DNA from: Kitasatospora azatica KCTC 9699
Lineage (GTDB): Bacteria; Actinomycetota; Actinomycetes; Streptomycetales; Streptomycetaceae
DNA: 64,000 nucleotides
Direction: 5' to 3'
Assembly: GCF_000744785.1 (NCBI RefSeq)
Contig: NZ_JQMO01000002.1
Coordinates: 62,001 to 126,000 of the forward strand
Translations under genes and position numbers: made by a program
Shown here: piece by piece, positions 1 through 7,414 of the stretch
Layout of the letters: each line of letters opens with the position of its first letter
Position numbering within the stretch: position 1 is the first letter of the stretch
Notes under the pieces: generated by a model
Database searches by the model: none
What the model was told of the DNA's origin: nothing
What the model saw: only the letters and a program-made list of their open reading frames with translations

Positions 1-64
1 GGTAGGACGGGCGCCGGGTCGTCCAGCGGACACCAGTGCGCGGGTCGTGGTCTGGGTCGGGCAC
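1..64 (-). CDS. Partial hypothetical protein, 5' end only
   Basis: A GTG start at 64 follows a good ribosome site (GAGGAG, 5 bases upstream), and the frame stays open to the window edge, so only about 21 residues are visible. The peptide contains GVRWTTRRPSY. The same leader and motif recur, decayed, at about 13.24-13.66 kb (GVRWTTRRPTY), so this is a small family with at least two copies here. The function is unknown. The family call rests on the match between the two copies, in DNA as well as in protein. Confidence 0.5.
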   Translation of the reverse strand, partial: MPDPDHDPRTGVRWTTRRPSY

Positions 65-225
65 AGGGGCTCCTCGGTCGAACGGATCGGGCGGGCGGGC
101 GGGGCGTGGCCCGGGCAGCCGACGGGCTGTCAGAACACCGGTCGGTCCGGCACCCGCGACCGGACGGGCGGCCACGACAGCAGCAGACCGGCGGCCCGCC
201 CACGAGGGCGGGCCCGGTCATGGCG

Positions 226-798
226 TCAGAACAGGGGCTCCTCACGCCGTTCGGACGCTCCCGCACGAGAACGCCCGGTCCGGGGCTGTAGGGGCAGTTG
301 TGCGAAGGCCTCGCGTATCTCCCGGCGTCGGCGCAGCTGCGCCAGCGTCAGGGGGTGGGACTTTCGGGCGTGGGTGGCGCGCAGGTGGGCGACGTCCTTG
401 CCCCACAGGGCGCGGGCGTTGTGTTCCAGGGCCTGGCTGGCGGCGTACTGGTCGGGCCACACGTCCAGCAGGTGCAGCCAGTGGGCCTGTCCGGCGCGCA
501 CGCAGCGGCCCGCGCAGTTCGCGTGCTCGAACCCGAGGGCGTACATGAGCGGAGGCTCGACGCCCTCGGCGCGGGCCCAGTCGAGCATCTGCTGCTTGGT
601 CAGCCTGGACGCGCTCGGGGGCTCCAGCAGCGGGTAGCGCACCCGGTAGGGTTGCCAGCCGTTGGTGATGGCCGGGACCCGGCCGGGTTCGGTGGCGTCG
701 ATCCCCACGTACAGCACGCAGGACCGCGGGTCGGGGTAGTGCTCTTCGATCCAGCGGCGGCACGGCTCGATCTTCAGGCGCAGCGAGCTTCTCTGCAC
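226..798 (-). pseudogene. PAPS-reductase/PP-loop family protein, C-terminal part
   Basis: The protein carries YVGIDATEPGR, then GFEHANCAGRCVRAGQAHW. The latter is the Cys-containing segment seen in the C-terminal half of phage- and plasmid-borne phosphoadenosine-phosphosulfate-reductase-like PP-loop ATPases. The N-terminal PP-loop (SGGKDS-type) domain is missing: family-like sequence begins around LKIEPCRRWIEEHYP, and the first residues of the open frame are not family-like. Upstream DNA (800-890) does not continue the family in any frame I could read. I read it as a 5'-truncated gene. A short divergent family member is the alternative. Confidence 0.6.
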
Positions 799-894
799 TT
801 CACTCGATTGGGCGAGCGGCGCCTCCAGAGACCACCGTGCGGCTGGGCGCGAAACCTTTGGACCAGTGCTTCGTTGCCGTGATCGACTGAGGCC

Positions 895-1272
895 ATGAGC
901 TTGTCTGTGGATGTGTTCGTCGTTGGTGAGGACGACCAGATGGAGGTGCTGGATGTCCCGGTGGGCAGTTCTGACCTCGCGGGCTTCGAGAGCTGGCGCA
1001 CGGTCGTGTGGGGGTCCGAGGCCGTTCGGTCATTGGGCGCGAGGTTCTTCCCGATCCTGGCCAGCCGGGACCTGCGGGTTGCTCCGAACCAGGCGGCGGA
1101 CTTCCTCGCTGAATGTGCCTTGATCCGGAGCAACCTCGAACTCGTAGCTCCCAGCGCCGATCCGGCGAAGTCACATACGGAGTACGTTCGGCAGATCTCG
1201 GAGCGGCTGAGGAACATTGAGGACGCGTGCGAGCGTGCGCAGGGCGTCGCGGGTGGTGTTCTCATTTGGTAG
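895..1272 (+). CDS. Hypothetical protein, 125 aa
   Basis: The ATG follows GACTGAGG-like ribosome-site sequence. The acidic soluble protein has no membrane segment or signal peptide. Its N-terminal part is strand-rich (VDVFVVGEDDQMEVLDVPVG) and its C-terminal part is helical, ending in ERAQGVAGGVLIW. This size and composition are typical of orphan immunity-type or contact-system accessory proteins in Streptomyces, but I do not recognise a named family. The gene stands alone between the truncated PAPS-reductase fragment and the Cys-containing gene at 1357. Confidence 0.6.
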   Translation: MSLSVDVFVVGEDDQMEVLDVPVGSSDLAGFESWRTVVWGSEAVRSLGARFFPILASRDLRVAPNQAADFLAECALIRSNLELVAPSADPAKSHTEYVRQISERLRNIEDACERAQGVAGGVLIW

Positions 1273-1356
1273 TTGGGTTCGTTCTGGAGGAAAAGCAGCG
1301 GCGACCCCTGGCCGTGGCGTGGAAGGATAGCGCCATGACGTTGATCAATAGGGGCG

Positions 1357-1776
1357 ATGCCGCGTAGGTCGCCCGGCGCGTTGCGCGCCCAGAAGCGGTT
1401 GGTCCGGGGTGGTTCCTCGCAGTTCAGTCAGATCTCGGGACTTGGGCGTGCTGCTCAGGCCGCTGTTCGGCGCCTGGAGGCTGACCGGTTCTGGCCCGGA
1501 TGCCTGCGCGATTCCCTCGACCAGTTCGAGCAGTTCCTTCGAAGCCCAGGGCGTCTGCTCTATGTGCCGTTGGCGGACTGCCCATGCCACGATCCGCTGA
1601 GCGGCCGAGACACGGTGGAGGCGATGCTGAACGCCCTGCCCGTGCGTGCTCGTCGCGAGCTGAGAGAGATCGTCTCGCGACTGGATCAGGAATTCGAACG
1701 ACGGACCCTCCCGGATCCGAGTGCGCCGGTGAAGCTCGGGGCCGGCTGGTGGCATCAGCGCCTGACGGGGCGGTAG
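1357..1776 (+). CDS. Small conserved protein, paralog of the 31790-32200 gene
   Basis: The 139-residue basic protein starts at an ATG behind AGGGGCG. Its second half (CPCHDPLSGRDTVEAMLNAL, then LPVRARRELREIVSRLD, then GWWHQRL) aligns with the gene at 31790-32200 (CPCCGEGWARDKLQEALFML, PPRTATELRVQIERLD, WWHRR). The shared plan is a short Cys/His patch, an amphipathic helix, an R/E-rich helix and a terminal WWHxR motif. This copy lacks the second Cys of the CPCC patch. The function is unknown. Two divergent copies on one replicon argue that the family is real. Confidence 0.6.
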   Translation: MPRRSPGALRAQKRLVRGGSSQFSQISGLGRAAQAAVRRLEADRFWPGCLRDSLDQFEQFLRSPGRLLYVPLADCPCHDPLSGRDTVEAMLNALPVRARRELREIVSRLDQEFERRTLPDPSAPVKLGAGWWHQRLTGR

Positions 1777-1802
1777 TTCAAGCGATGGGTCCTACGCTGC
1801 GG

Positions 1803-2275
1803 TCACTCGTGCAGGTGGAGTGACGGGCCGACGAATGGCCTTGCGTCGGCCCACTCCCAGAAGGCGTGACCGGCGTCGACCGCCGCCTCCATGACGGCGA
1901 ACAGCTCGGGCAATGCGGCGTCAGTAGGGGGACGGGCGCGGCTACGGCGGCTGAACGGCCGTTGCGGGCGACGTCCTCGATCCGGACGTACAGATCGTCC
2001 TTGCGCGCGTTCGTGGCGTCCACGAGGGTCCAGCCGGTCACGTGGGCGGTGAAGCCGGCCACGCACAGGGTCGTGCCGCGCTCGGGTTTGTGGCCGGGCT
2101 CCAGGAGGCGGCCCTGGGGGTCTTCGTACCAGGCGAGCATGTCGAAGGCCTGTGGGCTGCAGTGGATCGCAGCGAGCACAGCCCCGGCGACGACCGCGGG
2201 GGCGGGATCCGGACCCGCAGCGGAAACAGCAGCGACCGACGAGACAGCCCAAGAGGCGGTGGAAGAACAAGGCAT
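1803..2275 (-). pseudogene. Chimeric remnant: 5' end of a duplicated gene joined to a foreign 3' end
   Basis: From the ATG at 2275 (ribosome site GGAG in GTGAGGAGCTGC) down to about 1975, the DNA is nearly the same as the intact gene at 28539-29309, including its upstream leader. The copy breaks after RIEDVARN. Below the break, another frame reads PTDAALPELFAVMEAAVDAG and then HAFWEWADARPF to the stop at 1803, which looks like the C-terminus of an unrelated protein. The two parts are not in frame. I infer a deletion or recombination junction near 1935-1975 that killed this copy. Confidence 0.65.
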
Positions 2276-2747
2276 GACGGTGCAGCTCCTCACGACGATG
2301 GACAAATAGCCCCGGCCCCGCGACAGCGCGGCGCCGGAAGCAGCCCCCGGCGGGCGGTACACAGACCTACCGGACAGCCGACCCACCAAGCCGAACAGAC
2401 GACGGGCGGCGGGGCGGAAGGGCGGAGGGCAAGGCCGGAGGCGACCCACCACCCCGGCCTTACGAACGGCAAACTACGACCACCCCCACCCTCCCCCAAC
2501 CCCTGCATCTCCCCGGCCCGCACGCATCAGCGACCAGGCCACCCACCAGGACCAACCGAGTTGGCGCCGCCACCCGACCGGGCTAAACCGTCGACCAAGT
2601 GCGCTGGGCACTCCTCGGCCAGGCCGCCCCTATTTCGCGGTATCCGACCGGCTGACCGCTCCGAGATCTACGAGGCGGGGTCAGCCTTGGCGGACTGGCT
2701 GGCGACAGCCCGGCGGATCGCGGGATGTCGGTAGGATCAGCGCTCTG

Positions 2748-3578
2748 ATGGGGAATGTGGCGCGAGCACAGCGGCAGGGAAGCGAGGGGCAGCAGTACGC
2801 GCTGACCTCGGACGAAGACGACGCCGACTTCTGGGGCTTCGCCCACGAGGCCGAGGGGTTGTTCACTCCGCTGCCAGAAGACGAGGGGGCGCGCCGAGTG
2901 CACCTCGTGGGCTGTCGCCCGCAGGGCGGCCTGTTGAAGAGTGCCGGCCACATCGGCAGCCGGTGGGCCTTGGCGGGGAACGCCTTGCTCGACCTCCTTG
3001 ACGCCGACGGTGCCACCATGGGGTCCTACTTCGTAGGAGAGGTCACTGTGGTCGACGCCAAGCCGTCAACCCGCGGAGCGGGCCTCGTTGACCTCACAGT
3101 GACACTGTGGTGCGACAACGCGCTGGCTGGTGCGGGCGCAGTGTGGGACCTGATCCGTACCGGTCGGCTGAGCCGCGTCGGCTTGTGGCATGAACTCGGT
3201 CCCCAGGACAGACGAGCGTGGCTGTCGGTGGCCCTTTGGTCCCGGGAGTACCAACGCCAGGGGAAGCCCGACCGTCCTTGCGGGCAGGAGTTCACGCTGG
3301 ACGGTCGGCACATCGTTGACAGGGACAGCTTCTACTGTGCGCTCGGCGAAGCTATCAATGGGCCCGGCGGATACTTCGGCTGGAACCTTGACGCCGTGAT
3401 CGACTGCTTGCGGGGCGGCTGGGGTGCTACCACTCCGTTCACCCTTCTCTGGGATTACTCGGCTGAGGCCAGAACGCAGTTGACGGAGCGGCTGTCCACT
3501 GGAGATGGCGACGTCGCCTTGTTTGACGTGATCCTCGAGATCTTCGACGAGGGGAACGTCAGCGTCGTCCTCCGATAG
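2748..3578 (+). CDS. Barstar-family domain protein (immunity/RNase inhibitor type)
   Basis: The C-terminal 90 residues match the barstar fold: FTLDGRHIVDRDSFYCALGE, then GPGGYFGWNLDAVIDCLRGG, then a strand (TPFTLLWDYSA) and a closing VILEIFDEGNVSVVLR. The GYxGxNLDA motif is the family signature. Barstar proteins bind and block barnase-like RNases. The N-terminal 180 residues form an extra domain that I cannot name (HLVGCRPQGGLL; strands WALAG and VDLTVTLWCDNALAG). No barnase-like toxin lies beside it, so it looks like an orphan immunity gene. A TAGGAT box 11 bases before the ATG and a weak ribosome site suggest a short or absent leader. Confidence 0.75.
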   Translation: MGNVARAQRQGSEGQQYALTSDEDDADFWGFAHEAEGLFTPLPEDEGARRVHLVGCRPQGGLLKSAGHIGSRWALAGNALLDLLDADGATMGSYFVGEVTVVDAKPSTRGAGLVDLTVTLWCDNALAGAGAVWDLIRTGRLSRVGLWHELGPQDRRAWLSVALWSREYQRQGKPDRPCGQEFTLDGRHIVDRDSFYCALGEAINGPGGYFGWNLDAVIDCLRGGWGATTPFTLLWDYSAEARTQLTERLSTGDGDVALFDVILEIFDEGNVSVVLR

Positions 3579-3619
3579 CAGCTGGATGCCTCCGCACTGA
3601 TGAGGGTTGAGATGGAGTC

Positions 3620-3649
3620 GGTGCCGCAGGTCTGGCCGCCTGCGGCACC
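3620..3649. terminator. Hairpin terminator between convergent genes
   Basis: GGTGCCGCAGG at 3620-3630 pairs perfectly with CCTGCGGCACC at 3639-3649 around an 8-base loop. It lies 40 bases after the barstar gene stop and before the convergent gene ending at 3728, so it can serve both. There is no U-tract, as is usual in high-GC actinomycetes. Confidence 0.7.
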
Positions 3650-3727
3650 TCCGTCTCGACGACCGGGCCCTTGCCGACGTGCTTCAGGGCGGTGCACACC
3701 GTCTGGAGTTGGTGCGCCGGGCGTGGC

Positions 3728-4213
3728 TCAGGAGCGCAGCAGCGCGCGGGCGGTGTTCGCCCGGCCGGCGCTCGCGTCGTCGAGGATCTGGCAGGTCGGG
3801 CACAGCAGCGGGCAGTTCGCGGTGTCGACCGCCTCGGTGCGGTAGACGCGGCCCCCGCAGGCGGTCAACCAGGTGCGGTCCTCGAACAGGTAGCCGGTGT
3901 GAAGCATCGCCTGGTCCCCGTGGCGGGCCGGGCCCGCGGTCGGTTCCCACCCGGCCGACTGCCCGGGGGCGGGCTCGTAGCGCAGTGCCTCGAGGCCGTA
4001 GTGGGGCCGGGCGAGGGCGAAAGCGCCGGTCGGCTCCAGGAGCAGCACGGCCTGCCGCTCGGTCCAGCGCCCCAGGGCGATCGGATCGGCCACGTGGGCC
4101 ACCGTACGCGGCGGTGCCTGCTCGGCCCACAAGGACCCGCGGTAGTACGTGGTCTCGTGGATACGGGCGTGGGCGAGGATCCTCAGACGCAGCGTCTCGG
4201 CGTAGGTAGGCAC
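3728..4213 (-). CDS. Conserved Cys-rich small protein, paralog of 27688-28173
   Basis: I chose GTG 4213 because GGAAGGAG precedes it and the paralog uses the same GTG, giving 161 residues in both. The protein has an N-terminal helix (LRLRILAHARIHETTYYRG), a middle LEPTGAFAL, a GYLFEDRTWLTACGGRVYRT strand pair, and a NCPLLCPTCQILDD segment with a CxxxCxxC cluster that could bind metal. The function is unknown. Identity to the 27.7-kb copy is high throughout. A conserved upstream block at 4258-4303 is shared with that paralog and with the 4756-5376 gene. Confidence 0.7.
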   Translation of the reverse strand: MPTYAETLRLRILAHARIHETTYYRGSLWAEQAPPRTVAHVADPIALGRWTERQAVLLLEPTGAFALARPHYGLEALRYEPAPGQSAGWEPTAGPARHGDQAMLHTGYLFEDRTWLTACGGRVYRTEAVDTANCPLLCPTCQILDDASAGRANTARALLRS

Positions 4214-4257
4214 GATGCTCCTTCCGAACGGGCCGGCCGCCCCGGCCCTGCTGGCGA

Positions 4258-4303
4258 GAACACTGCGCCCGCCCCCGGACACCACCAACCCCCGCTTCAC
4301 CCC
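4258..4303 (-). promoter_or_regulatory. Conserved upstream block, copy 1
   Basis: Read on the minus strand, this block runs GGTGAAGCGGGGGTTGGTGG, then a G/C-rich spacer, then GCAGTGTTC. It lies 45-90 bases upstream of GTG 4213. The same order of elements recurs at 5552-5597 and 28222-28268, each upstream of a minus-strand gene. It may be a promoter or operator. No standard sigma consensus is obvious. Confidence 0.45.
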
Positions 4304-4755
4304 CCGCCCGGGCGATACCGGCGGCAGAGCGCCCCGGCCCGGCCGACGCCGGGCCGGCCGGGCGGCGGCTCGACGACGTCCCCGCCGCACGCCGCTCACC
4401 ACCCGACCGCGATGCCGTGCTCGGCAGTGCGCAGCACCTCGGCGGCCACCTGCCGCCCACGGGCCGCACGCCGGTGAGCGGCCCACTGCCCCGTCGCGAT
4501 CGGCCATTGGCCATTGGCTCTCCTGATGGCATTGGGGCGGCGGCGGGAAGTGGGCTGCGGCGACGTGCGGTCGGCATGCGCCGTGCACAGCGCCGCCGGA
4601 GTCCGCGCTGGTTGTGCAGGGGTCGGGGGCGTTGCACTCCACGGTCGCGGCGCGAGGCGGCTCACCCCCCGGTTGGCGCCCCGCGCCCGTGGCGGCGGTC
4701 CGCCGCGGGCGCGGGGCGGTCGGCGGGGGCGTGCCGGACCGCGGCGACGGATCGT
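4304..4755. other. Gene-poor stretch, nothing supported
   Basis: Upstream of the conserved block, open frames here are the usual GC-skew shadows. I see no ribosome site with a plausible protein, no RNA gene and no repeat above noise. Confidence 0.5.
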
Positions 4756-5376
4756 CTACCGGGGCCGGGCGGTTGGCAGCGGCGGCTCGTCGCCCGGGAA
4801 GGCGTGCAGGGCCTGGCCGATGCGCCACAGCGCGGCCGCCAGCTCGTCGCGGGCGGCGACGACGGTGCCCCTGCTGCGGCGCACCATCGCCTCGCCGCGC
4901 GAGCGGACGATGCGCAGGACGGTGCCGTTGGCGAGGACGGCGAGCACGACGCGCTGGCGGCGTATCTCGACCGGGCCGAAAGCCCGCCGCCCCACGACGA
5001 TGAGCAGCCCCACGGCTGGGCCCTCGGGGGCGTGGAGGTCGTCCAGGCGAGGGGTGCGGGCGTCATCGGCCAGCGAGCGGGCCCAGGCGGCCATCTCGGT
5101 GGTGAAGTCGGTTCCGCCGCTCGGCAGTTGACCGGGCAGGTCCAGAGGGATCAGCGCGGTCGCGTCGGCGTGCGCCGCGCTGCCCCGGGTGCGTGCGACG
5201 GCGGGGCGGTGGATGGACATCAGGTGGATCGGGACGTGCAGGTCGTCCTGGGGATCCATGGCCTCCAGGGGGACGGCCTGCTGGATCACCTCCTCCATCG
5301 CGGTCAGGGACCCGCCGATGCTCATGACGGTCTCCTCGGTCAGCAGCTGGCGGACATGCTGCACGAACGCGGACAT
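4756..5376 (-). CDS. Hypothetical protein, 206 aa
   Basis: The ATG at 5376 has an AGGA ribosome site about 12 bases upstream. An internal ATG (MSIGGSLTAMEEV) is an alternative. The protein has an N-terminal helical region (MSAFVQHVRQLLTEETVMSI), a strand-rich middle (VGLLIVVGRRAFGPVEIRRQ, then RVVLAVLANGTVLRIVRSR) and a helical tail (DELAAALWRIGQALHAF). There is no signal peptide or Cys cluster. The function is unknown. It lies upstream of and parallel to the Cys-rich gene at 3728-4213, but 540 bases apart. Confidence 0.55.
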   Translation of the reverse strand: MSAFVQHVRQLLTEETVMSIGGSLTAMEEVIQQAVPLEAMDPQDDLHVPIHLMSIHRPAVARTRGSAAHADATALIPLDLPGQLPSGGTDFTTEMAAWARSLADDARTPRLDDLHAPEGPAVGLLIVVGRRAFGPVEIRRQRVVLAVLANGTVLRIVRSRGEAMVRRSRGTVVAARDELAAALWRIGQALHAFPGDEPPLPTARPR

Positions 5377-5551
5377 AATCAGGTGGTCCTCTCACAGGGG
5401 GAACAGGCGGCCACAAGGCCCGCAGCACGCCAGGCAGGGCCGAAGGGCCACCGGGGTGGCGTTGCATGACGGCCGCTCAAAGGGGTCCATCCCGCACACG
5501 GGATGGACAGGGAGCGGGCCGGAACGGCGACCGGCCCGCCCCGGCTGGCAG

Positions 5552-5597
5552 GAACACTGCCCCCGCCCCGCACGCCACCAACCCCCCGCTTCACCCC
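5552..5597 (-). promoter_or_regulatory. Conserved upstream block, copy 2
   Basis: On the minus strand this has the same elements as copies 1 and 3: GGTGAAGCGGGGGGTTGGTGG-like sequence followed by GGGGCAGTGTTCC. It lies about 175 bases upstream of the ATG at 5376, further out than in the other two copies. If it is a promoter here, the transcript would have a long leader. Confidence 0.4.
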
Positions 5598-5706
5598 CAG
5601 CCCGCGCGACACCGACAGCAGGGGGCAGGACGCCATCGAACGGATCTGGCACGATTCCCGTCATCGCCTTGAGGCGGTCAACAGCCCGGTGAAGGCGAGG
5701 GAGCAC

Positions 5707-6321
5707 GTGATCTCTGACTACCAGCAGCGACTGCGAGAACAGTTCCTGTCCGTCCCCGTCATTCCGCTCCCCGTCCCCTGGCGCCCGGTCCTGGACCGGC
5801 GCACCCCCATCGGCGGACTGCTCGGGATCGGCTTCGCCACCGCCCCCGACGACGGCCGCGACCTGGTCATGGTGGTCTCCGTCGACGGCCACGGGCTCTT
5901 CGACGCCGCCACCGGCGAGAAGATCGCCCGGGACCGTGACCCTGACGGCAGCACCCCGGACGCGGAGCCGGATCTCTCCTGCCCCGGGCTCGGCCCCATC
6001 GCCGCGACCCGAGTACACATCGCGGGCCTTTTCGGAGGCGGGCTGCACACCACCACCCAGGACGGCTGGACCCTGGAGGTCGTCAGCCCCGAGTGGCCGC
6101 ACGACCGCGTCCTGCTGTCCGCTGACGGAGGCATACCCCACAACGGTCCGCACGGAGAAAGCTGGTGGCACATCTTCGACGCCAACTACTCCGAACTTCG
6201 AGCCGCCGGCTTCTCCCCATCCGGACGCACTCTCGCCGTCGCCACAAGCAGCGACCTCACACTCTGGACCCGTCCGGCACCCAACACGGCTTCCCCGGAA
6301 GAGCAGCTCAGCCCTTCCTAG
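5707..6321 (+). CDS. Hypothetical beta-rich protein, 204 aa
   Basis: I chose GTG 5707 (ISDYQQRLREQF) because GCGAGGGAG precedes it. The longer frame to 5503 is proline-rich non-coding-like sequence. The protein alternates short strands with DG turns (LLGIGFATAPDDGRDLVMVV, VDGHGLFDAATGEKI, FSPSGRTLAVATSSDLTLW). This resembles blades of a WD40 or beta-propeller-like fold, with two or three recognisable blades. The function is unknown. Its last bases lie 14 bases before the next gene, suggesting one transcript. Confidence 0.6.
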   Translation: MISDYQQRLREQFLSVPVIPLPVPWRPVLDRRTPIGGLLGIGFATAPDDGRDLVMVVSVDGHGLFDAATGEKIARDRDPDGSTPDAEPDLSCPGLGPIAATRVHIAGLFGGGLHTTTQDGWTLEVVSPEWPHDRVLLSADGGIPHNGPHGESWWHIFDANYSELRAAGFSPSGRTLAVATSSDLTLWTRPAPNTASPEEQLSPS

Positions 6322-6335
6322 GCTGGAGCCTCACG

Positions 6336-6797
6336 ATGTCGACCAGGGCGGGGGAAAGCGAAGTGGCGAGGTTGCCAATCGTGGACAGGTTGCTTGACGC
6401 TCTCCCTGGTCGGGCGCCGTTGCCTCGCCCCCGTCTGGGAGAGCAAGGCTGGGCGCTCGCCTGGGCAGTCGCGGGGACCTTCGCCGTCGTCTATATGTCC
6501 TTCACCATCGAGTGCGCCTGGCCGGGGGCGAGGGCTGCCGCTGCCGGCAGCGCGCCCAGCGGCGCCACCGTGGTCACGGACTCCGCGCTGGCCGCCCACG
6601 CACTCGACCTCGCAAGCTCACTGTCCATGCTTGGCAGCGCGCTGCGAGAGGTCATTCGGTACAGCGAGGCCCTGGCCGCCGAGCAGGAGGCGGAAGAGAT
6701 CCGGCACCGGTTGGACAACGAGCGCGCCGCCATCTTCGAACCTCTCGTCGGCGTGCAACTGGCATTGCAGGCACGTGCTCTGGCGAACGCGGACTGA
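6336..6797 (+). CDS. Hypothetical protein with one possible membrane segment
   Basis: The ATG at 6336 follows CTGGAGCC. Residues 37-56 (EQGWALAWAVAGTFAVVYMS) are hydrophobic and could span or associate with the membrane. The rest is helical and charged (LASSLSMLGSALREVIRYSE, AEEIRHRLDNERAAIFEPL). The function is unknown. It sits directly behind the 5707-6321 gene and is probably co-transcribed with it. Confidence 0.55.
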   Translation: MSTRAGESEVARLPIVDRLLDALPGRAPLPRPRLGEQGWALAWAVAGTFAVVYMSFTIECAWPGARAAAAGSAPSGATVVTDSALAAHALDLASSLSMLGSALREVIRYSEALAAEQEAEEIRHRLDNERAAIFEPLVGVQLALQARALANAD

Positions 6798-7009
6798 CCG
6801 CGAAGACGGCGAGTGCGGCCTCGGGCTCCCGCTCGGCCAGCTCTGGATCGTTGAACCAGGTAGTCCGGTGCACCGAACGCCACCAGCGCTCTCGTTGCCG
6901 CTGCCCGAGTGACAGCATCGATCAAATGGGCTAATCGTTTGGGTAGCTGCTTATTAGACGCTCTGCGCGTGGTACGCAACCAGGTAACTTCCAACATCCT
7001 GGAGCATCC

Positions 7010-7327
7010 ATGAAGGTGAAGCCAAAGATCGGGCCAACGCACGACGCGGCCCTTTTCGCTGAAATTCAGGCAGCGTTCGACAAGTACCCCGATGTCGCGA
7101 AGAATTACTCCATCCAGTATATCGGTGGGGTGGTTGACGTCATGAACGTCGACCTTGAGCGCCAGGTTGGTATGTCGAACGTTCAGGACCGCGAGATTGT
7201 AACCAAGTTCGTTGACCGGCAGCCCGATCCTGGTCCGCAGCCCACAGACCCGGGGTGCTTCGCGTGGCGGCTGAGGGCGAATGAATGGGTATGCGTCACG
7301 TATATGGTTCAGAAGCCCCCTGGGTAG
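7010..7327 (+). CDS. Hypothetical protein, 105 aa
   Basis: The ATG is preceded by CTGGAGCATCC. The sequence is less biased to G/C at third positions than its neighbours (many A/T-ending codons such as AAT, GTT, TAT), suggesting a different source. Visible pieces include HDAALFAEIQAAFDKYPDVA, YIGGVVDVMNVDLERQVGMS and a C-terminal REANEW-like RLRANEWVCVTYMVQK. No family was recognised. It might be a phage- or element-borne small protein. Confidence 0.6.
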   Translation: MKVKPKIGPTHDAALFAEIQAAFDKYPDVAKNYSIQYIGGVVDVMNVDLERQVGMSNVQDREIVTKFVDRQPDPGPQPTDPGCFAWRLRANEWVCVTYMVQKPPG

Positions 7328-7414
7328 CGAGTGAGGTTTTCTCATCGGAATGATCTTCACGGAGTGGGGCGATCCGCCCGTTCGCGGACGGATCGGACGA
7401 GCCGCACCTGGATG

